Assembly (NCBI GenBank): GCA_963817435.1
Contig: CAWFNY010000003.1
Span: 496,001 to 560,000, forward strand
From: JADJOM01 sp963817435
Lineage (GTDB): Bacteria; Gemmatimonadota; Gemmatimonadetes; Gemmatimonadales; GWC2-71-9
DNA: 64,000 nucleotides
Direction: 5' to 3'
A program made the translations under genes and the position numbers. The notes under the pieces were generated by a model. That model was not told where the DNA came from and searched no databases. It saw only the letters and a list, made by a program, of their open reading frames with translations. Each line of letters starts with the position of its first letter. Position 1 is the first letter of the stretch. Positions 1 through 7,847 of this stretch are shown piece by piece.

Positions 1-956
1 ACCCGGCGGAGCTCGGCCTCCGCCCGGGCTCGCTCCGCCTGGCTCCTGAGCGTGGCCACCCCGTAGGCGACGTCGCCAGCCAGCTCGGAGAGGATGGCGA
101 TCTCTTCGGTGTCGAAGGCGTCGGTCTCGGTCGAATAGATCTTGAGCACTCCGAGCGGCCCCGACTCCCCCAGCAGCGGCAGCGCGATGACCGAATGAAA
201 GCCGTGCTCCCGCGCCGCCACCTTGCTCCCGGCGCCGTAGTCTGGCGCACTCTCGAGACCCCGCACAATGCAGAGATGGCCGGTCCGGATGGCTGTCGCG
301 GCCGGCCCAGAGCCACTGGGCCCCTCGGCCCAGCTCAGGTCCGAGGCGGCGAGGAAGCCCTGGTCCGCCCCGGCAACCGCCGCGGGACGAAGGGTCCGCG
401 CCGGGTCGTGCTCGACGAAGCCGACCCACGCCATCGGATAGCCGCCGATATCCACCGCGATCCGGCAGACGTCAGCCAGCAGGGCGCTTTCCTCGGTGGC
501 GCGGATGAGGGACTGGTTGGAGTCACTCAGCATCCTGAGCGCGCGGTTGGCCCGGACCTGCGCCGCCTCGGCTTGCTTCTGCTCGGTGATGTCGACGTGG
601 CTGCCGATCATGTGAGTCGGCCGTCCCTCGGCATCCCGCACGACGTCGGCCTGGGTCAGGATCCAGCGCCAGCTCCCGTCCTTGTGGCGCATGCGGAACT
701 CGACCCGGTAGTCGGGCCAGGGATTGGCGAGATAATCCGCCAGCAGCCTGGTGATGCGGGGAAGATCCTCGGGGTGAACCCGGGATTCGAACTCAGCGAA
801 GCTGTCGCCGATCTCCTCCGCTGAATAACCGAGCAGCTCTTTCCACTCGGCGGAGTAGGTCGCTGTGTTTCGCTTGAGGTCCCAGTCCCACAGGCCCACG
901 CGCGCGGCGCGAAGGGCTGCACGGAGCAGGGCATCGGCCTTCTGCTGGTGGGTCAT
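1..956 (-). CDS. PAS/PAC-GAF sensor protein, 3' truncated by window edge
   Basis: Reading the minus strand from ATG at 956 gives an uninterrupted frame to the window edge (about 318 codons). The N-terminal part is a PAS_3/PAC domain (residues about 15-128, with the typical WDWDL, HPEDLPR and DGSWRWI motifs, ending HVDITEQKQAEA). A GAF domain follows (about 150-290; DYGAGSKVAAREHGFHSVIALPL). The C-terminus is cut off just where a coiled linker (RSQAERARAEAEL) would lead into an output domain, so histidine kinase, diguanylate cyclase or another output cannot be decided. No membrane segment or signal peptide is seen, so it is probably a cytoplasmic sensor. It is divergent from the downstream OCD gene. 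Confidence 0.85.
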   Translation of the reverse strand, partial: MTHQQKADALLRAALRAARVGLWDWDLKRNTATYSAEWKELLGYSAEEIGDSFAEFESRVHPEDLPRITRLLADYLANPWPDYRVEFRMRHKDGSWRWILTQADVVRDAEGRPTHMIGSHVDITEQKQAEAAQVRANRALRMLSDSNQSLIRATEESALLADVCRIAVDIGGYPMAWVGFVEHDPARTLRPAAVAGADQGFLAASDLSWAEGPSGSGPAATAIRTGHLCIVRGLESAPDYGAGSKVAAREHGFHSVIALPLLGESGPLGVLKIYSTETDAFDTEEIAILSELAGDVAYGVATLRSQAERARAEAELRR

Positions 957-1294
957 TGAAGTCCTCCGCAGGGCCGGGGGGATCGGCACCGGAGTCGGCC
1001 CGGCAACCTGGCGAGGATCCGGTCGGAGAGGTGCAGCGGCCGAGGGGAGCTCAGTACCAGGCGGGGGACGGGTCGGGAACCGGGCTGGAGGCCGGAATCC
1101 CCTGAACTAGGGTGGTACGATGTGAGTGAAGCTGGGATGAAGGGGGAAGGAATCCGCCGGACGTCACCTCCCTCTTGCCACGCAAAGTACGGCTCGAGTC
1201 TAGGACTAGCCAGCCGACCGGCACGCTCTACGATTCACCTGCCGGAATAGCGTTCAATCTAGCCATCCCGATCCCACGACCCTTGGAGGCAGTG
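957..1294. other. intergenic region between divergent genes
   Basis: This stretch separates the sensor gene from the ornithine cyclodeaminase homologue. It must hold both promoters. I see no convincing -35/-10 pair, RNA gene or repeat in it. A frame open from 1175 runs in phase into the OCD gene, but the encoded residues do not look like part of that family and a better start lies at 1295. Confidence 0.5.
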
Positions 1295-2275
1295 GTGCTC
1301 GTCCTCAACCGCTCAGAGGTCAGACATCTGCTTCCGATGGCGGAGTGCATCCGCCTCATGGAGGCGGCGCTCTCCGCCCAGGCGCACGGTGATACCCAGC
1401 AGCCGCTCCGCACCGCGATCCGCTTCGCCGGCGGCGCGACCACGCTGACCATGCCCGCCTACGTCGGCTCGCCCGCCGCCCTCGGCGTGAAGGTGATTTC
1501 CGTCTTCCCCGGCAATCACGAACGCGGCAAGGACCGTCACCAGGGAGCCGTGCTCGCGCTCGATCCGGAGACGGGCGAAGTGCTGGCGCTCCTGGAAGCG
1601 GGCGCGATTACCGCGGTCCGCACGGCGGCGGTGTCGGCGGTCGCCACCAGACTGCTGGCGAATCCCGATGCCGGCGACCTCGCCATCCTCGGCGCGGGGG
1701 TGCAGGCCCGGGCACATCTCGAGGCGATCTCCTGTGTCCGGGACCTCCGGCGGATCCGGATCTGGAACCGATCCATCGAACATGCCGAGCAACTCGCCGA
1801 GACCGCGCCCACCCCAGCGGGAGTGCGCATCGAGGTGATGGCTACTGCGGTCGGCGCCGTGGAGGGAGCAAGTATCATCTGCACCGTGACCGGCTCTCCC
1901 ACCCCGGTCCTCAGGGGCGAGTGGATCGCCGCGGGCGCGCATATCAACGCGGTCGGCGCGCACACGCCGGAGACCCGCGAGCTGGATACGACCGCGGTGT
2001 CGCGGTCGCGAATCTTCGTCGACTTGCGGGAGTCCGCCCTGCGCGAGGCCGGCGAGCTGCTCACGCCCATCAAGGAACGCCAGCTCCGCACCGCCGACAT
2101 CCAGGCGGAACTCGGTGAGGTGATCATCGGGACCCACCCGGGCCGCCGGTCGCGCGATGAGATCACCCTGTTCAAGTCCCTCGGTCTGGGGATCGAGGAC
2201 GTGGTGGCGGCATGGCACGTCGTGTCGGACGCCCGCCGGCTGGGGATCGGCACCGACCTCCCACTCCTGGCATGA
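1295..2275 (+). CDS. Ornithine cyclodeaminase / mu-crystallin family; probable delta1-pyrroline-2-carboxylate reductase
   Basis: This is a 326-residue NAD(P)-dependent enzyme of the ornithine cyclodeaminase/mu-crystallin superfamily. The Rossmann motif is visible as AILGAGVQARAHLEAI, with family motifs ALLEAGAITAVRTAAVSAVAT and GAHINAVGAHTPETRELD. GTG at 1295 is preferred because GGAGG (1285-1289) lies five bases upstream and the length then fits the family; a longer frame exists to 1175. The next two genes encode a TauE/SafE permease and an enolase-superfamily dehydratase. Known gene clusters pair this family with cis-3-hydroxy-L-proline dehydratase, where it reduces delta1-pyrroline-2-carboxylate to L-proline. 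That role is inferred here from context; true ornithine cyclodeaminase or alanine dehydrogenase activity cannot be excluded. Confidence 0.85.
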   Translation: MLVLNRSEVRHLLPMAECIRLMEAALSAQAHGDTQQPLRTAIRFAGGATTLTMPAYVGSPAALGVKVISVFPGNHERGKDRHQGAVLALDPETGEVLALLEAGAITAVRTAAVSAVATRLLANPDAGDLAILGAGVQARAHLEAISCVRDLRRIRIWNRSIEHAEQLAETAPTPAGVRIEVMATAVGAVEGASIICTVTGSPTPVLRGEWIAAGAHINAVGAHTPETRELDTTAVSRSRIFVDLRESALREAGELLTPIKERQLRTADIQAELGEVIIGTHPGRRSRDEITLFKSLGLGIEDVVAAWHVVSDARRLGIGTDLPLLA

Positions 2276-2338
2276 GGGTCTGTCGGCAGCCGATTTCCGG
2301 CCGTACCTTCCCCCGATCCACTCCTCAACTGGAATGCA

Positions 2339-3169
2339 ATGTCCGACGCTTTGACTCAAGACCCGGCCCGCGCCCCTCGCTGGCCGCTCCTCCTCGCGCT
2401 GGGTTTCGGCATCGACTTTCTCGACACCCTCGGCGTGGGTTCCTTCGCCACCACGACGACGGCGCTCAAACTCGGCAAGCTGGTCGATGACGAGAACATC
2501 CCCGGCACCCTGAACGTCGGTCACTCGCTGCCGACGATCGTCGAGGCGATCCTCTACATCACCGTGATCCAGGTGGAGATCGTCACCCTGGTGTCGATCA
2601 TCGCCGCCGGCGCGATCGGGGCCTGGTTCGGCGCCGGCGTGGTCTGCGGCCTGCCGAGACGGAAGATCCAGCTCGGCATGGCGGTGGCACTGCTGGTGAC
2701 GGCAATCTTCATCACGCTCCGGCAACTGCATTTCTTCCCGCCCGGCGGCGAGGCGCTGGGTCTCACCGGCCCCGCGCTGCTCGCGGCCGTCGTGGCCAAC
2801 CTGATCATCGGCTCGCTTGCCTCACTCGGCATCGGGAACTACGCTCCCTCGATGGCGGTGGTCAGCATCCTCGGCATGAACCCGACCACCGCCTTTCCAA
2901 TCATGATGGGCTCCGCCGCGCTGATTCTCCCGGCGGCCGCGGTGCGCTTCGTGAAGTCGGGCCGCTACGATCGTCCGACCGCGCTCGCCATGACGCTCGG
3001 CGGCATTCCCGGCGTGCTCGTGGCGGCCTTCATCGTGAAGTCCCTGCCGCTCGATGCGGTGCGCTGGCTGGTCGTCGCCGTGCTGCTCTACACGTCGGTG
3101 TCGATGTGGCTCTCGGCCCGCAACGAGGCCCGGGCCGCTGCGGCGGCGATGAGCCCGGTGGCGTCATGA
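2339..3169 (+). CDS. TauE/SafE-type membrane permease
   Basis: A 276-residue integral membrane protein with about eight hydrophobic segments. It has the duplicated TauE/SafE layout: an N-terminal half GFGIDFLDTLGVGSFATTTTALKLGKLV and a second half with LIIGSLASLGIGNYAPSMAVVSILGMNPTTAFPIMMGSAAL. The family exports or imports small organic anions such as sulfite or sulfoacetate; the substrate here is unknown. The gene lies 63 bases after the OCD gene and its stop overlaps the start of the next gene (ATGA at 3166-3169), so it is translationally coupled to the dehydratase. Context suggests uptake of the compound that the flanking enzymes degrade, which is inference only. Confidence 0.8.
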   Translation: MSDALTQDPARAPRWPLLLALGFGIDFLDTLGVGSFATTTTALKLGKLVDDENIPGTLNVGHSLPTIVEAILYITVIQVEIVTLVSIIAAGAIGAWFGAGVVCGLPRRKIQLGMAVALLVTAIFITLRQLHFFPPGGEALGLTGPALLAAVVANLIIGSLASLGIGNYAPSMAVVSILGMNPTTAFPIMMGSAALILPAAAVRFVKSGRYDRPTALAMTLGGIPGVLVAAFIVKSLPLDAVRWLVVAVLLYTSVSMWLSARNEARAAAAAMSPVAS

Positions 3170-4287
3170 AGATCACCGCCATCCGGGCCTATCAGATCGA
3201 CCTCCCGCTGCACGAGGGGAGCTACAAGTGGTCGGGCGGGAACTCGGTCTCGGTGTTCGACTCGACGATCGTCGCGGTCGAGACCGACGACGGCCTCACG
3301 GGGTGGGGAGAGATCTGCCCGCTCGGGCCGGCGTATCTCCCCGCCTACGCGGCGGGTGCCCGGGCCGGCATTGCGGAGCTCGCGCCCAGGCTGCTCGGCG
3401 CCGACCCCCTGGCACTCGGTCAGCTCAACGAGCTGATGGACAGCGCGATGCGCGGGCATCCGTACGTGAAATCCGCGATCGACATGGCCTGCTGGGATCT
3501 CCTCGGGAAGGCATGCGGGCTCCCGGTGGCGACGCTGATGGGCGGCCACGTCGGCGCCGACTTCGCGCTCTATCGCGCGATCTCGCAGGAGTCGCCGGCG
3601 CAGATGGCGAAACGCATCGGGCAGTATCGCAAGGAGGGTTACCACAAGTTCCAGCTCAAGGTCGGTGGCGATCCCGATGTCGATATCGACCGCATCCATG
3701 CCGCCGCCGATGTGCTGAGCCGGGGCGACGTGCTGATTGCCGATGCCAACACCGGGTGGACCCAGCACGAGGCGATCCGGGTCGCCGATGCCGTGCGCGA
3801 TGTGAACGTCTACATCGAACAGCCCTGCATGACTTACGAGCAGTGCCTCGCGGTGCGCCGGCACACCAGCCGGCCGTTCGTGCTGGATGAAGTGGTCGAC
3901 GGCATCGACATGGTGGTACGCGGCGTCGCCGACCAGGCAATGGACGTCATCAACCTCAAGATCTCGAAGGTCGGCGGCCTCACCAAGGCGCGGCAGATTC
4001 GCGATCTCTGCGTCTCGCTGGGCATCGCGATGACGATCGAGGACACCTGGGGTGGCGACATCACCACTGCGGCCATCGCGCACCTGGCACACAGCACGCC
4101 GGAGCGGTTCCTGTTCTCCTCCACCGACTTCAATTCCTACGTCACCGTCGCCTTTGCCGACGGCGCGCCGATCAGGAGGAAGGGGCGGCTCGCCGCCTCG
4201 CGGGCGCCGGGTCTCGGCGTGAAGCCGAAGCTGAAGGTGCTCGGCCGGCCGGTCCTCGAGGTGGAACAGAAGCGGCGCGCGCCGTAG
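3166..4287 (+). CDS. Enolase-superfamily dehydratase, cis-3-hydroxy-L-proline dehydratase-like
   Basis: A 373-residue mandelate racemase/muconate lactonizing enzyme-type protein; ATG at 3166 overlaps the permease stop. Visible active-site elements are Lys165 (KFQLKVGG), metal ligands Asp193 (IADANTGW), Glu218 (YIEQPC) and Asp241 (VLDEVV), and Lys265 (NLKISKVGG). The distal EDTWGGDI (292-299) resembles the DDAWGGDI of hydroxyproline-betaine epimerase and cis-3-hydroxyproline dehydratases. The first Lys of the usual KxK is replaced by Gln163, as I recall for that subgroup. With the upstream OCD-family reductase this would convert cis-3-hydroxy-L-proline to pyrroline-2-carboxylate and on to proline. 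An epimerase or racemase activity is the main alternative. Confidence 0.8.
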   Translation: MKITAIRAYQIDLPLHEGSYKWSGGNSVSVFDSTIVAVETDDGLTGWGEICPLGPAYLPAYAAGARAGIAELAPRLLGADPLALGQLNELMDSAMRGHPYVKSAIDMACWDLLGKACGLPVATLMGGHVGADFALYRAISQESPAQMAKRIGQYRKEGYHKFQLKVGGDPDVDIDRIHAAADVLSRGDVLIADANTGWTQHEAIRVADAVRDVNVYIEQPCMTYEQCLAVRRHTSRPFVLDEVVDGIDMVVRGVADQAMDVINLKISKVGGLTKARQIRDLCVSLGIAMTIEDTWGGDITTAAIAHLAHSTPERFLFSSTDFNSYVTVAFADGAPIRRKGRLAASRAPGLGVKPKLKVLGRPVLEVEQKRRAP

Positions 4288-4344
4288 ATTGCTGGCCGAT
4301 CCCCCCGATCACCAGATATCCCCGCAGTTGCCCCGGAGTGAACC

Positions 4345-4800
4345 ATGGCGATCAGCTTCACCCTCAACGGACAGCCCCAGTCCGTGGACGTCCCGCCCGA
4401 GATGCCGCTGCTCTGGGTGGTGCGCGACGTCATCGGGCTCACCGGCACCAAGTACGGCTGCGGCATGGCCCAGTGCGGCGCCTGTACCGTCCACCTCGAG
4501 GGCACGGCCATCCGGAGCTGCTCCACGCCGATGAGCGCGGTGGCGGGGAAGGCGGTCACCACAATCGAGGGGCTATCGGCCGACGGCAGTCATCCGCTGC
4601 AGAAGGCGTGGGTGGAAGAGCAGGTGCCCCAGTGCGGCTACTGCCAGTCGGGGCAGATCATGAACGCCGCGGCACTCCTCGCCGGTACGCCGGCGCCCAC
4701 CGACGAACAGATCGATACCGCGATGGCCGGCAACATCTGTCGCTGCGGCACCTACCAGCGCATCCGCTCGGCGATCCACCGCGCCGCGAAGGAGGCCTGA
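4345..4800 (+). CDS. iorA: Isoquinoline 1-oxidoreductase-type [2Fe-2S] small subunit
   Basis: A 151-residue iron-sulfur subunit of the xanthine dehydrogenase/aldehyde oxidase family, which passes electrons from the molybdenum subunit. The plant-ferredoxin-type cluster ligands are Cys39, Cys44, Cys47 and Cys59. The second cluster ligands are Cys97, Cys100, Cys132 and Cys134 (QCGYCQSG and NICRCGTY). Start ATG 4345 follows GGAGTG at 4335-4340. Its TGA shares one base with the ATG of the large-subunit gene. A TAGATT sequence overlapping the stop of the previous gene (about 4286-4291) could be a -10 box. Confidence 0.92.
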   Translation: MAISFTLNGQPQSVDVPPEMPLLWVVRDVIGLTGTKYGCGMAQCGACTVHLEGTAIRSCSTPMSAVAGKAVTTIEGLSADGSHPLQKAWVEEQVPQCGYCQSGQIMNAAALLAGTPAPTDEQIDTAMAGNICRCGTYQRIRSAIHRAAKEA

Positions 4801-6929
4801 TGTCCGCCGAGCCCCTTTCCCGTCGCGACTTTCTCGCGCAGAGCGCCGCCGCCGGCAGCCTGATGCTCGCCGTCGATCTTCCCGGATTCACCTCCCGCCT
4901 TTCCGCCCTTCCGCCTTTCCGTTCGGCCGCAGGCGCGCTGGCTCCCAATGTGTTCGTCGAGATCGCCACCGACGGCACCACCACCATCTGGGTGAGCAAG
5001 TCGGAGGTGGGGCAGGGCGTGCGCACCTCGCTTCCGATGATCGTCGCGGAGGAGCTGGATGCCGACTGGTCCAGAGTCCAGGTCCGTCAGGGCGACGCCG
5101 ACCCGAAGTACGGCGACCAGACCACCGGCGGCAGCATGAGCGTGAGCGACATGTGGAAGCCGCTCCGGAAGGCGGGCGCGCAGGCGCGCGAGATGCTCGT
5201 CGCGGCCGCGGCGGAGCGCTGGGGCGTCCCCGCGCGCGAGTGCCGCACCGAGCGGGGCGCGGTCGTGCACGCCGCGAGCAATCGGCGCGCGGGCTACGGC
5301 GATCTTGCGAGCGACGCCGCGAAGCGGCCGGTGCCTGACGAGCCGCGTCTCAAGGCGCAGTCGGAGTACACCATCATTGGCACCTCTGTCCCGAACCTCG
5401 ACACCCCTGGCCGGGTCACCGGCAAGACGATGTACGGCATCGACACTCGGCTCCCCGGGATGCGGTTCGCGATGATCGCGCGTTGCCCGGTGATCGGCGG
5501 GTCAATGAAGGGCTACGACCCCGCGCCGGCCCGGGCGGTCGCCGGCGTGCGCGAGGTTGTCGAGGTGCCGAACGGGGTGGCGGTCATCGCGGACAACACC
5601 TGGGCGGCGATGCAGGGCCGCAAGGCGCTCGAGTGCCACTGGGATGAGGGCGCGCAGGTGCGCCTCAGCTCCGAGGGCATTTCCCGGATGCTGCACGATC
5701 GCGCCCTGCTTTCCGGCGCCCTCGCCCGCAACGATGGCGACTTCCCGGCCGCCTTCGCCGGAGCGGCGAAGAGCCTCGACGTGTCCTACGAGGTGCCCTT
5801 CCTCGCGCATGCGCCGATGGAGCCGATGAACTGCACCGCGCTGGTCACCAGCGACGGGTGCGAGGTCTGGGCGCCGAGCCAGTGGCCCGGCTGGGCCCGC
5901 GAGGAGGTCGCCGCGGTCGTCGGCGTGCCGGCGGAGAAGGTGACGCTGCACGTGACGATGATGGGCGGTGGCTTCGGCCGCCGGCTGCTGCCTGACTATG
6001 TCGCGGAGGCAGCACACGTAGCCAAGGCGATGCCCGGCACCCCGGTGCAGCTCCTCTGGAGCCGCGAGGACGACATGCAGCACAGCTGGTACCGTCCCGC
6101 GAGCGTGCATCGGATGCAGGGCGGCCTGGACAAGCTGGGCCGTCCCGTCGCCATGATGCACCGGGTCATCGCACCGTCGATTAACGAACAGCGCTGGCCC
6201 GGCAGCGTGCAGAACGGTCTCGATACCGATACGGTCGAGGGCGCGAGAGACGTCGCCTACGCCATTCCGAATCTCCGGGTGGAGTATGGCATGCTGCAGA
6301 CGCCTGTCCCCTCGAGCTGGTGGCGTGCGGTGTACACCACCCAGACCGTCTTCGCGAGCGAGTGCTTCATCGACGAAATGGCGCAGCTTTCCGGCAAGGA
6401 CCCGATACTCTTCCGCCGCGCGCTGCTCAAGGCCGCGCCCCGTCACCTTGCGGTCCTCGACCGCGCGGCGAAGGAATCGGGCTGGGGCACGCCGCTCCCC
6501 GCCGGCCGCGCGCGGGGGATCGCGATCAACCGCTTCTGGACCGATACGATCGTCGCCGAGGTGGCCGAGGTGTCGATCGTGGACGGCCAGGTGCGGGTGC
6601 ACCGGGTCACCTGCGCGGTGGACTGCGGTCTGCCGGTGAATCCGGATGGGGTGAAGGCGCAGATCGAGGGCGGCGTCACCTTCGGGCTCAGTGCGGCGCT
6701 GCACGGCGCGATCACCGTCGAAGGGGGCCGCATCCAGCAGAGCAACTTCCACGACTACAAGGTCGTGCGGATGAACGAGGCGCCGGTCATCGACATCCAT
6801 CTGGTGTCGAGCGGCGACAGCCCCAGGGGCGTCGGTGAGCCGGGCGTGCCGCCGATCGCGCCGGCGGTGGCCAACGCCGTTTCGAAGCTCACCGGCAAGC
6901 GGGTGCGGAAGCTGCCGATCGAGGTATAA
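4800..6929 (+). CDS. iorB: Isoquinoline 1-oxidoreductase-type molybdopterin-binding large subunit, Tat-exported
   Basis: A 709-residue molybdenum hydroxylase large subunit. The N-terminus SRRDFLAQ (residues 7-14) followed by a hydrophobic stretch is a Tat signal, so the folded enzyme should be exported together with IorA. Family motifs include SKSEVGQGVRTSLPMIVAEEL, GGGFGRRLLPDYVAEA and the C-terminal RGVGEPGVPPIAPAVANAV, whose Glu is the expected catalytic base. The ATG at 4800 overlaps the iorA stop by one base; an open frame continues further upstream inside iorA but is an out-of-frame shadow there. A cytochrome c and a PQQ dehydrogenase follow, as in membrane-bound aldehyde dehydrogenases that hand electrons to cytochrome c. 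The true substrate (N-heterocycle or aldehyde) is not determined by sequence. Confidence 0.92.
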   Translation: MSAEPLSRRDFLAQSAAAGSLMLAVDLPGFTSRLSALPPFRSAAGALAPNVFVEIATDGTTTIWVSKSEVGQGVRTSLPMIVAEELDADWSRVQVRQGDADPKYGDQTTGGSMSVSDMWKPLRKAGAQAREMLVAAAAERWGVPARECRTERGAVVHAASNRRAGYGDLASDAAKRPVPDEPRLKAQSEYTIIGTSVPNLDTPGRVTGKTMYGIDTRLPGMRFAMIARCPVIGGSMKGYDPAPARAVAGVREVVEVPNGVAVIADNTWAAMQGRKALECHWDEGAQVRLSSEGISRMLHDRALLSGALARNDGDFPAAFAGAAKSLDVSYEVPFLAHAPMEPMNCTALVTSDGCEVWAPSQWPGWAREEVAAVVGVPAEKVTLHVTMMGGGFGRRLLPDYVAEAAHVAKAMPGTPVQLLWSREDDMQHSWYRPASVHRMQGGLDKLGRPVAMMHRVIAPSINEQRWPGSVQNGLDTDTVEGARDVAYAIPNLRVEYGMLQTPVPSSWWRAVYTTQTVFASECFIDEMAQLSGKDPILFRRALLKAAPRHLAVLDRAAKESGWGTPLPAGRARGIAINRFWTDTIVAEVAEVSIVDGQVRVHRVTCAVDCGLPVNPDGVKAQIEGGVTFGLSAALHGAITVEGGRIQQSNFHDYKVVRMNEAPVIDIHLVSSGDSPRGVGEPGVPPIAPAVANAVSKLTGKRVRKLPIEV

Positions 6930-6939
6930 CCCTTCACAC

Positions 6940-7036
6940 GTCATTGCGAAGAGGGCCCGGAGGGCCCGACGAAGCAATCTCCCGAACTCGGCTCCGGGGT
7001 CGGGAGATTGCTTCGGCCTTGCGGCCTCGCAATGAC
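6940..7036. repeat. Long intergenic palindromic element
   Basis: A two-armed inverted repeat fills the iorB/cytochrome gap. The outer arms are GTCATTGCGA (6940-6949) and TCGCAATGAC (7027-7036). The inner arms are GAAGCAATCTCCCGA (6971-6985) and TCGGGAGATTGCTTC (7000-7014). From memory, the GTCATTGCGA / GAAGCAATCT layout matches a dispersed palindromic repeat seen in many unrelated bacterial genomes. I see no second copy in this window. Confidence 0.8.
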
Positions 7037-7055
7037 TGCCAACTTCCAGGGCTCC

Positions 7056-7847
7056 ATGAACTACCGGCTTCTCCCCGCGACGCTGCTGCTCGCATGCGCC
7101 GCACCGCTCGCCGCGCAGTCGCCCGATGACGCGACGCTCGCGGCGGGCGCCCGGCTCTTCGAGAGCCAGTGCACCCGCTGCCACGGCGTCGGCGGCACTG
7201 GCGGCGTGGGCCCCGCGCTCAATCATTCCAAGCTCCGCCGCGCGCCGACCGACGACGCGCTGGTGCAGGTGATACTCGGTGGCGTCCCCGGCACGGCGAT
7301 GATCGGCTTCTGGAATCTCTCCGCCGAGGAGGCGACTCAGGTCGGAGCGTACATCCGATCGCTCGGCCGGCGGCCGCCGGAGGTGATTCCCGGTGATCCT
7401 GCGTCAGGGCGGCGGCTGTACGAAGGCCGTGGCGCATGCGGGAGCTGTCATATCATGAACGGGCAGGGCTCGGGGTGGGCGCCCGACCTGAGCGACGCCG
7501 GCCTCCGGCTCAGCGCCGCCCAGCTCCGAGAGTCGCTGATTGATCCCGGTGCCTCGCAACCGATCTCGCCGCTGCCATCGGTGCACGGTCCCTATCCCGC
7601 CTATCTGGTGATCGAGGCGACGACGGCATCCGGCGAGGTGATCCACGGTACCCGGGTGACCGAGGACGACTTCACCATCGTCGTGCGGGAGACCAGCGGC
7701 CGGCTCCGCTCGCTGGAGAAAACGAGCCTCCGCCGCCTGCGGAAGCTCCCGGGCCAGAGCCCGATGCCTTCGTTCCGGGAGACCTTCAGCCCGGGCGAAC
7801 TGGACGACATCATCGCCTATCTGGCCGCGCAGCGGGGTGAACCATGA
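7056..7847 (+). CDS. Dihaem cytochrome c, secreted
   Basis: A 263-residue periplasmic c-type cytochrome with signal peptide MNYRLLPATLLLACAAPLAAQ. Two haem-binding motifs are visible: CTRCH at 39-43 and CGSCH at 128-132. A C-terminal segment (ISPLPSVHGPYPAYLVIEATTASGEVIHGTRVTEDDFTIVV) resembles the tail of cytochromes found with quinoprotein dehydrogenases. ATG 7056 is chosen because the signal peptide starts there; the frame opens earlier, inside the palindromic element. Its stop overlaps the PQQ dehydrogenase start (ATGA, 7844-7847), so the two are coupled. It probably accepts electrons from the PQQ enzyme and perhaps from IorAB. Confidence 0.88.
   Translation: MNYRLLPATLLLACAAPLAAQSPDDATLAAGARLFESQCTRCHGVGGTGGVGPALNHSKLRRAPTDDALVQVILGGVPGTAMIGFWNLSAEEATQVGAYIRSLGRRPPEVIPGDPASGRRLYEGRGACGSCHIMNGQGSGWAPDLSDAGLRLSAAQLRESLIDPGASQPISPLPSVHGPYPAYLVIEATTASGEVIHGTRVTEDDFTIVVRETSGRLRSLEKTSLRRLRKLPGQSPMPSFRETFSPGELDDIIAYLAAQRGEP

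Noticed and set aside
1313..2731. Long antisense frame over the OCD gene and permease
   Set aside because: Typical GC-rich shadow: Arg/His/Asp-rich, no domain, opposite a well-supported gene. Similar antisense frames over kinases, iorB and the ABC permease were dismissed for the same reason.
4338..4799. 154-codon upstream extension of the iorB reading frame
   Set aside because: It overlaps iorA in another frame, is Arg/Gly/His-rich without motifs, and iorB has a proper Tat start at 4800.
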